From Hymenobacteraceae bacterium (lineage in GTDB: Bacteria; Bacteroidota; Bacteroidia; Cytophagales; Flexibacteraceae): 48,536 nucleotides of DNA. Every line of letters begins with the position of its first letter. Positions within the stretch are counted from its first letter, which is position 1. The position numbers were made by a program, and so were the translations under genes. This document shows, one piece after another, positions 43,184-48,536 of this stretch. The stretch spans positions 1-48,536 of the forward strand of contig CANHCT010000004.1 in assembly GCA_947459175.1 (NCBI GenBank), given 5' to 3'. Under the pieces are notes generated by a model. It made no database searches. It was not told where the DNA came from and saw only the letters and a program-made list of their open reading frames with translations.

Positions 43184-43985
43184 GGGCGGTTATTTGTTGA
43201 GATTCTACAATGTATTCGAAGGAGGTCAGTACTTCCGGCTTTCCCTCCACTATGGCTACCGTGTGCTCATAATGAGCCGAAGGCAAGCCATCCTGAGTAC
43301 GGATGGTCCAGCCATCACGATCCTGCTTGACAGTTCTTTTGCCCATGGTTACCATTGGTTCGATAGCAATCACCATACCATTCTCCAGTTTCGGGCCTTT
43401 TCCCTGTTTCCCGAAGTTCGGTACCTCAGGTGGTTCGTGCAGGTATTTTCCTACGCCATGACCTACAAGTTCTCTTACCACGCCGTATCCAAACTGCTCC
43501 ACATACCGCTGAATTTCATAAGAAATATCACCAACCCGGTTGCCGGATTTACACTTGGCAATGCCGCGAAAAAGGGATTCGTAGGTCTCTTTCAGCAGGT
43601 TTTGTTTTTCTTCCGAAATGCTTCCGACCCGGTAGGTAAATGCACTGTCGGCATGAAAGCCATTGTAATACACTCCGCAATCGATGGAAATAATATCTCC
43701 ATCTTTCAGGATGTAGTGGTTTGGTATGCCGTGTACCACCACATTGTTCACCGAAATGCAAAGGGTAGCAGGAAAATCCCGATATCCTTTAAACGAAGGC
43801 TTGGCTCCATTTTTCAGAATGTAGTTCTCTGCAAAAGCATCCAGTTCGATGGTTTTTACACCGGTTTCAATCCTGGAGGAAAGCGCACCATGAAGCTGGG
43901 ACAAAATCTTTCCACTCTCCCGAATGGCTTCAATTTCGGCAGCTGTTTTCAGGTAAATCTGTTTGCTTTCCTTTACTTTCAGCAT
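43176..43985 (-). CDS. map: Methionine aminopeptidase, type I
   Basis: The 269-residue enzyme has the pita-bread fold motifs and the metal ligands of type I methionine aminopeptidase: [20 protein letters not shown], then [24 protein letters not shown] and the final glutamate in [10 protein letters not shown]. It removes the initiator methionine from new proteins. The location between secY and infA is usual in Bacteroidota. No N-terminal extension is present. Confidence 0.97.
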   Translation of the reverse strand: MLKVKESKQIYLKTAAEIEAIRESGKILSQLHGALSSRIETGVKTIELDAFAENYILKNGAKPSFKGYRDFPATLCISVNNVVVHGIPNHYILKDGDIISIDCGVYYNGFHADSAFTYRVGSISEEKQNLLKETYESLFRGIAKCKSGNRVGDISYEIQRYVEQFGYGVVRELVGHGVGKYLHEPPEVPNFGKQGKGPKLENGMVIAIEPMVTMGKRTVKQDRDGWTIRTQDGLPSAHYEHTVAIVEGKPEVLTSFEYIVESQQITAHA

Positions 43986-43993
43986 AAATCAGG

Positions 43994-45325
43994 TCAGGCA
44001 ACGGCCACTTTTTCAGAGGCTTCGTTGAATTTTCCGGTTTTCATCAAACCTTCATAATGTTTCATCAGCAGATAGCTTTCCACCTGCTGCAATGTATCAA
44101 GGATTACACCTACCATAATCAGAAGGGATGTTCCGCCAAAGAATTGGCTGAAATCGCGGGTTACATTGAATTTGACTGCAATGGAGGGGAGTATTGCGAT
44201 GATGGCGAGAAATACCGCTCCGGGCAGGGTGATTCTGTCAATCACTCCGGCAATGTGCTCGCTGGTTTGAGGACCTGGTTTTATGCCGGGTACAAAGCCA
44301 TTGTTACGTTTCATATCATCCGCAATCTGATTCGGGTTGATGGCAATGGCAGTGTAGAAGAAGGTAAATACAATAATCAGCGTAGCGAACACCACATTGT
44401 ATTGCCAGCTGGTAAAGTCGGCAAATGTGACACCTATGGAATTGGCAATATCACTTGACTCCCTGAACAAGCCGGCAATGAAAGCCGGAATAAACATCAG
44501 CGACTGAGCAAAAATGATGGGCATAACACCAGCAGAATTGACCTTGATCGGCAAATACTGGCGCTGACCTCCGTACACTTTGTTTCCAATGATTTGCTTT
44601 GCATACTGAATGGGAATTTGCCTCACAGCCTGGGTAATGATAACCACGCCCATGACCACAAAAAACAGCACAAACAATTCCAAAATAAAAATTAAAGCGC
44701 CGTTTACTCCCTGTGTGCGGGCCTCATTCATCAATGCGCCGGGGAATCTGGAAATAATACCCACCATAATGAGGAGGGAAATTCCGTTACCGATACCTCT
44801 GTCTGTAATTTTTTCTCCCATCCACATACAGAAAACAGTTCCTGCCGTGAGGATGATCATGGAGGAAACATTGAACAATGTTCCCTGAAACTCAGGATAG
44901 ATGAACTCAGCGGGAATATTGGATGCGATGTAGGCCGCAGACTGTGCTAAACATATTCCGATAGTCAGAACACGGGTATATTGATTGATTTTCTTTCTGC
45001 CGGATTCGCCTTCTTTCTGAAGCTTTTGAAAATACGGCACCGCAACGGTGAGGAGTTGCAGAACAATGGAAGCTGATATGTAGGGCATGATGCTCAATCC
45101 GAAAATGGAAGCATTGTTGAATGCACCTCCGAGGAGTGTGTTCAACAGCCCGAAAATTCCTTCGGCGTTGTTTTCATTTTGCAGCATTCTACCACCGTCA
45201 ACACCTGGCAATACGATGTATGAGCCCAACCGGTAGACAGCTAAAAATAACAAAGTATTAAGGATTCGCTCCCGCAAATCCTCAATTGAAAAAATATCCC
45301 GGAATGTTTTTATCAGTTTGTTCAT
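43994..45325 (-). CDS. secY: Protein translocase subunit SecY
   Basis: The 443-residue, ten-span membrane protein is the channel of the Sec translocon. It has the N-terminal LRERILNTLLFLAVYRLGSYI, the plug region, GGQRQYLPIKVNSAGVMPIIFA (the conserved cytoplasmic loop), and GFVPGIKPG. Its ATG overlaps the rplO stop by one base. Confidence 0.98.
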   Translation of the reverse strand: MNKLIKTFRDIFSIEDLRERILNTLLFLAVYRLGSYIVLPGVDGGRMLQNENNAEGIFGLLNTLLGGAFNNASIFGLSIMPYISASIVLQLLTVAVPYFQKLQKEGESGRKKINQYTRVLTIGICLAQSAAYIASNIPAEFIYPEFQGTLFNVSSMIILTAGTVFCMWMGEKITDRGIGNGISLLIMVGIISRFPGALMNEARTQGVNGALIFILELFVLFFVVMGVVIITQAVRQIPIQYAKQIIGNKVYGGQRQYLPIKVNSAGVMPIIFAQSLMFIPAFIAGLFRESSDIANSIGVTFADFTSWQYNVVFATLIIVFTFFYTAIAINPNQIADDMKRNNGFVPGIKPGPQTSEHIAGVIDRITLPGAVFLAIIAILPSIAVKFNVTRDFSQFFGGTSLLIMVGVILDTLQQVESYLLMKHYEGLMKTGKFNEASEKVAVA

Positions 45326-45774
45326 CAGGAGACAAGACTTATTGTTCCGCCCTCTTTTTCTATGATTTGTTTGGCAGTTTCAGAAAAGGCATGTGCAGAA
45401 ATGTTAAGTTTTCCGGCAAATTCTCCTCTTCCTAAGATTTTCACTTTGTCTTTTTTGGATACCAAACCATGGTTGAGGAAGAAATCCAGATCCAGAGTGT
45501 TGGTGCTGTGCGCTTCAGCCAGTTTTCTGAGGTCATCCAGGTTCAAAACCTTGAATACCACTTTGTTTGGATTTTTGAAACCAAACTTGGGAACACGACG
45601 CTGCAATGGCATCTGTCCGCCTTCAAATCCGGCTTTCCTTGAATACCCCGAGCGGGATTTTGCACCCTTGTGTCCGCGGGTCGATGTTCCTCCTTTTCCT
45701 GAACCGGGACCCCGACCAATTCTTTTGGCCGATTTTACTGATCCTGCGGCTGGCTTTAAATTATGAAGTTTCAT
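45325..45774 (-). CDS. rplO: 50S ribosomal protein L15
   Basis: The 149-residue protein has the L15 N-terminus (MKLHNLKPAAGSVKSAKRIG), the glycine-rich RGPGSGKGGTSTRGHKGAKS and the FEGGQMPLQRRVPKFGF stretch. It is only 5 bp from rpsE, so the rpmD (L30) gene that usually lies between is absent. Confidence 0.98.
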   Translation of the reverse strand: MKLHNLKPAAGSVKSAKRIGRGPGSGKGGTSTRGHKGAKSRSGYSRKAGFEGGQMPLQRRVPKFGFKNPNKVVFKVLNLDDLRKLAEAHSTNTLDLDFFLNHGLVSKKDKVKILGRGEFAGKLNISAHAFSETAKQIIEKEGGTISLVS

Positions 45775-45779
45775 TTTTA

Positions 45780-46295
45780 TTAGCCGTTGAAAACTTTTTG
45801 AAGTGAAATGCCTCTGTTTTTAGCAATTTCCGCGGGATCTTTCATATTGATAAGTGCATCAACGGTGGCTTTCACCACATTGTGCGGATTTGAAGACCCT
45901 TTGGATTTGGCCAGAATATCGCGTATGCCTGCGCTTTCCAAAACGGCACGCATGGCACCACCGGCAATGATTCCGGTTCCGGGAGCGGCCGGCTTCAGAA
46001 ATACATATCCACCGGAATATTTTCCATGCAAAGGATGGGGAACGGTGTGCTTGTACATCGGAATTTTAACCAGATTTTTTCTGGCATCTTCAATGCCCTT
46101 TTGGATTGCATCGGTTACCTCATTGGCTTTGCCAAGACCGTATCCGACAATACCGTTTCCGTCTCCAACCACCACAATGGCTGAAAATGAGAATCTGCGT
46201 CCTCCTTTTACCACTTTGGCTACCCGGTTGATGGCAACCACTTTTTCCTTTAATGAATCGCCTTCTACTACGCGAACTATTCTGTTGCTGTTCAT
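45780..46295 (-). CDS. rpsE: 30S ribosomal protein S5
   Basis: The 171-residue protein has the S5 double-stranded-RNA-binding-like domain ([39 protein letters not shown]) and the C-terminal [21 protein letters not shown]. It acts in decoding accuracy. The stop is followed directly by rplO. Confidence 0.98.
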   Translation of the reverse strand: MNSNRIVRVVEGDSLKEKVVAINRVAKVVKGGRRFSFSAIVVVGDGNGIVGYGLGKANEVTDAIQKGIEDARKNLVKIPMYKHTVPHPLHGKYSGGYVFLKPAAPGTGIIAGGAMRAVLESAGIRDILAKSKGSSNPHNVVKATVDALINMKDPAEIAKNRGISLQKVFNG

Positions 46296-46298
46296 TCC

Positions 46299-46649
46299 TT
46301 AAAATTTTAATCCACCCTCACGGGCTCCTTCTGCCAATGCTTTTACCCTTCCGTGAAACAGGTAGCCTCCCCTGTCAAAAACTACATTTGATATGCCTGC
46401 GGCCATCGCTTTTTCAGCAAGGGCTTTACCTACTTGGGTAGCTGCATCGGTTTTGGTAGCTTTATTTTTTCCCAGCTCGAGTGAAGAAGCTGCAGCAAGG
46501 GTCTTGCCGGCTACATCATCGATAATCTGGGCATATATCTGAGAGTTGCTTCTGAATACGCTGATTCTGGGCAATTCTGCGGAACCAGAAATTTTCTTTC
46601 TGATCCGCATTTTAATTCTGTCTCTGCGAGCTGATTTTGTTAGTGACAT
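46299..46649 (-). CDS. rplR: 50S ribosomal protein L18
   Basis: The 116-residue protein has the L18 pattern: [58 protein letters not shown] and ARE-GGL at its end. It binds 5S rRNA. Three base pairs from rpsE. Confidence 0.98.
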   Translation of the reverse strand: MSLTKSARRDRIKMRIRKKISGSAELPRISVFRSNSQIYAQIIDDVAGKTLAAASSLELGKNKATKTDAATQVGKALAEKAMAAGISNVVFDRGGYLFHGRVKALAEGAREGGLKF

Positions 46650-46651
46650 AG

Positions 46652-47209
46652 TTATTTTGCAGATGTTTTACCGGCTTTTCTTCTGACAACTTCGCCCACA
46701 AAGCGAATACCTTTTCCTTTGTAAGGTTCTACCTCTCTCAAACTTCTCAGTTTGGCGGCAACCTGACCAATCAGTTGTTTGTCAATTCCTTCCAGGGTGA
46801 CAATCGGGTTTTTACCTTTTTCTGTAATTGTAGAAACCTTGATTTCCTGAGGAAGTCCGATGATCAGATTGTGTGAATAGCCCAAAGAAAGTTCCAATGC
46901 ATTTGGTCCCTGAAGAGTAGATTTATAACCAACCCCTACCAATTCCAAATCAACACGGAAACCCTCGTTTACTCCTTTTATCATATTGGCAATCAGTGCA
47001 CGATAAAGACCATGCATTGCTTTGTGCCTTTTTTGTTCGGTTGGCCGTGTTACGGTGAGCGTAGAGTCCTCAATTGATATGGAAATATCAGGATCTACTG
47101 CTTGATGCAATGTGCCTTTCGGACCTTTAACGGTCACCACATTTGATTTATCAACACTGACTTCGACCTTGGCCGGAAGCTCAATGGGTAATTTTCCGAT
47201 TCTTGACAT
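46652..47209 (-). CDS. rplF: 50S ribosomal protein L6
   Basis: The 185-residue protein has the L6 start ([17 protein letters not shown]), VKGPKGTL, and the C-terminal [20 protein letters not shown]. It sits at the base of the stalk near the sarcin-ricin loop. Two base pairs from rplR. Confidence 0.98.
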   Translation of the reverse strand: MSRIGKLPIELPAKVEVSVDKSNVVTVKGPKGTLHQAVDPDISISIEDSTLTVTRPTEQKRHKAMHGLYRALIANMIKGVNEGFRVDLELVGVGYKSTLQGPNALELSLGYSHNLIIGLPQEIKVSTITEKGKNPIVTLEGIDKQLIGQVAAKLRSLREVEPYKGKGIRFVGEVVRRKAGKTSAK

Positions 47210-47221
47210 TTCAGCTGTGAA

Positions 47222-47620
47222 TTAATATACGTAACACAAAACTTCACCTCCCACTTTGTGCAATCTGGCTTCCTTGTCAGACATCACGCCCTTGGAAGTA
47301 GAAAGAATGGCAATACCCAAACCATTTAATACACGGGGAAGCTTGTTGGCTCCCGTATATTTGCGAAGTCCGGACTTGCTTATCCGCTCCAGTTTCATGA
47401 TGGCGGGCTCTTTTGACGGGTAAGAGTACTTCAGGGCAATCTTGATTTTGCCTTGGGGACCTTCATCTTCGAACTTGTAGCTCAAAATGTACCCTTTCTC
47501 GAAAAGAATCTCTGTAATGCGCTTCTTCATGTTGGAGGCCGGAACCTCAACTACCAGATGCCTGGCTTTGATGGCGTTGCGCAATCTTGTGAGATAGTCT
47601 GCTATTGGATCTATAACCAT
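47222..47620 (-). CDS. rpsH: 30S ribosomal protein S8
   Basis: The 132-residue protein has [13 protein letters not shown], a central variable region and the [25 protein letters not shown]-terminus of S8. It is the first gene of this cluster. In the canonical spc operon it is preceded by rpsN and rplE, but here a PLP-enzyme gene lies upstream. An exact -7 box and a TTTG 19 bp upstream lie at 47660-47691, giving a leader of roughly 36 nt. Confidence 0.98.
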   Translation of the reverse strand: MVIDPIADYLTRLRNAIKARHLVVEVPASNMKKRITEILFEKGYILSYKFEDEGPQGKIKIALKYSYPSKEPAIMKLERISKSGLRKYTGANKLPRVLNGLGIAILSTSKGVMSDKEARLHKVGGEVLCYVY

Positions 47621-47659
47621 AATTTACAACAAAATGCACCCCTTTTTCAAAAGGGAGTG

Positions 47660-47691
47660 CAAAAGTAGAGGTTTTGAACGGAAACTCAAAA
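47660..47691 (-). promoter_or_regulatory. Promoter of the rpsH-rplQ operon
   Basis: On the minus strand TTTTG (47691-47687), a 19-bp spacer and TACTTTTG (47667-47660) match the Bacteroidota consensus TTTG-N19-TAnnTTTG exactly. It overlaps the 3' end of the PLP-enzyme gene. An imperfect hairpin (47636-47660) lies at the expected start of the transcript. Confidence 0.75.
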
Positions 47692-48536
47692 CTTGACTTC
47701 AAAAATATTTTCAAATTCTTTTAAAGTCCGCAAAAGGTCTTCTATTTCTTCCGGCTGGTTATAGCTGTGCAGACTTACCCGCAGTCCTTCTTCACCGGCT
47801 TTTACCGTAGGACTTAGCATCGCTTTGATCTGAAAGCCCCTCTCTTGGAGTCTTTTTGATATCCCAAGGGCAGATTCATTACCGGCAATACGGATAAACT
47901 GCACCGGAGATTTTTCATTTTTTGAAAATCTTTCACTTTCCTTTTCCGCCCGCCGGCACCAGAAATCAATGATTCTCTGCAATGCCTCAATTTGGCTGCG
48001 GCTGTTTTGCAGTTCCCTGAGCTGAATGCGGCATAGTTTTACCTGAAGCGGAAGTATGGACGTGGAATAAATGAGGGGAAATGAAAAGTTGGTCAGGAAA
48101 TCTCTGGCTGTGGCTGAAAGGGCAAGAAAGGCTCCTGAAGCACCGAGTGCTTTTCCGAAGGTATAGTGCCTCACCCAGATTCGTTTCTCCAGATTCTTTG
48201 CGATGGCAAGGCCTTCTCCCTCTTCTCCCGCCACACCTGCCGAGTGGGCTTCATCTATTATAAGGACTGCCCCTGCTTCATCGCATACCTGCAAAAGTTC
48301 CTCCAACCGGGCAATATGACCGGACATGGAATAGATGCCTTCGATGGCTACAAATTTTTTTCCGGAGCTGTTTTTCAGCTTTTTATAAAGATCTTCGTGG
48401 TCGTTGTGGCGAAAGGAGAATGACCTGGCCGGCGAGAGCCTGATTCCTTCCTTGATGCTCACATGGGCCTGTTCATCATATATAATGGTATCATGACGGC
48501 CGGCGATACAGGAAAAGAGTGCCAGATTGGCCATGA
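47686..48536 (-). CDS. Pyridoxal-phosphate aminoacyl-CoA transferase family (AONS/KBL-like), partial
   Basis: About 283 C-terminal residues are present; the N-terminal part lies beyond the window, since the first visible codons correspond to the internal SGYxAN region. Family features are the FRHND stretch, IIDEAHSAGV with the PLP-contacting Asp and His, and the Schiff-base lysine in HYTFGKALGASGAF, all typical of alpha-oxoamine synthases such as BioF (8-amino-7-oxononanoate synthase) and 2-amino-3-ketobutyrate CoA ligase. The C-terminal SLHSYNQPEEIEDLL is standard. BioF is likely, but without the N-terminus or neighbours the member cannot be fixed. Confidence 0.88.
   Translation of the reverse strand, partial: MANLALFSCIAGRHDTIIYDEQAHVSIKEGIRLSPARSFSFRHNDHEDLYKKLKNSSGKKFVAIEGIYSMSGHIARLEELLQVCDEAGAVLIIDEAHSAGVAGEEGEGLAIAKNLEKRIWVRHYTFGKALGASGAFLALSATARDFLTNFSFPLIYSTSILPLQVKLCRIQLRELQNSRSQIEALQRIIDFWCRRAEKESERFSKNEKSPVQFIRIAGNESALGISKRLQERGFQIKAMLSPTVKAGEEGLRVSLHSYNQPEEIEDLLRTLKEFENIFEVKF

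Overview
The window looks like chromosomal DNA of a member of the Bacteroidota. The evidence is a PorP/SprF-type outer-membrane protein, a lamin-tail-domain protein with a FlgD-like C-terminus, paired DUF6089-like barrels, and promoters of the TTTG/TAnnTTTG type (best copy at 47660-47691). A Bacteroidota-style core gene content and scarce Shine-Dalgarno sequences fit this. I cannot fix the family. No tRNA, rRNA, CRISPR array or prophage was seen.

Layout. (1) 1-1255 is an accessory patch. It holds a 170-bp copy of the 3' end of the neighbouring di-haem peroxidase gene, an IS200/RAYT-like transposase, several REP-like palindromes and a 64-bp tandem repeat. (2) 1256-4354 carries the intact di-haem cytochrome c peroxidase and, divergently, an overlapping exosortase / membrane protein / PorP operon that ends in a terminator overlapping the last codons. 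(3) 4367-9566 (minus) holds an FAD oxidoreductase, priA coupled to a GT9 glycosyltransferase, and a small membrane protein. (4) 9817-14854 (plus) holds CinA with a decayed amidase domain, an E2 acyltransferase, and two overlapping L,D-transpeptidase genes. (5) 14993-21871 (minus) reads lpoB-like, COG3014-like lipoprotein, kynurenine 3-monooxygenase, polyphosphate kinase, GT4 glycosyltransferase. (6) 22039-28044 carries an unrecognised secreted protein, a 1122-residue lamin-tail protein and a zinc phospholipase C/S1-P1-like nuclease.

(7) 28160-37470 is a long minus-strand string: ugd, UDP-glucuronate decarboxylase, an isolated nuoN, a pabA/trpG-type amidotransferase, an alpha/beta hydrolase, a CBS protein, nadK, two DUF6089-like barrels and a small membrane protein. 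(8) 37584-39699 holds a barrel-like protein and ppa (plus), then a DUF59 protein and a bacilliredoxin (minus). (9) 39768-47620 is a ribosomal operon, rpsH-rplF-rplR-rpsE-rplO-secY-map-infA-rpmJ-rpsM-rpsK-rpsD-rpoA-rplQ. It lacks rpmD, starts abruptly at rpsH from its own promoter, and closes with a clear terminator. (10) 47686-48536 is the 3' part of an AONS/KBL-type PLP enzyme gene.

Several genes concern the cell envelope: two L,D-transpeptidases, an LpoB-like lipoprotein, GT9 and GT4 transferases, UDP-glucuronate/UDP-xylose synthesis, the exosortase and the T9SS-like proteins. I found no clear new defence or biosynthetic system. The least ordinary signals are the REP/RAYT patch with its duplicated gene tail, the rearranged ribosomal operon without rpmD, the decayed CinA amidase domain, and promoters so close to start codons that the transcripts may be leaderless.
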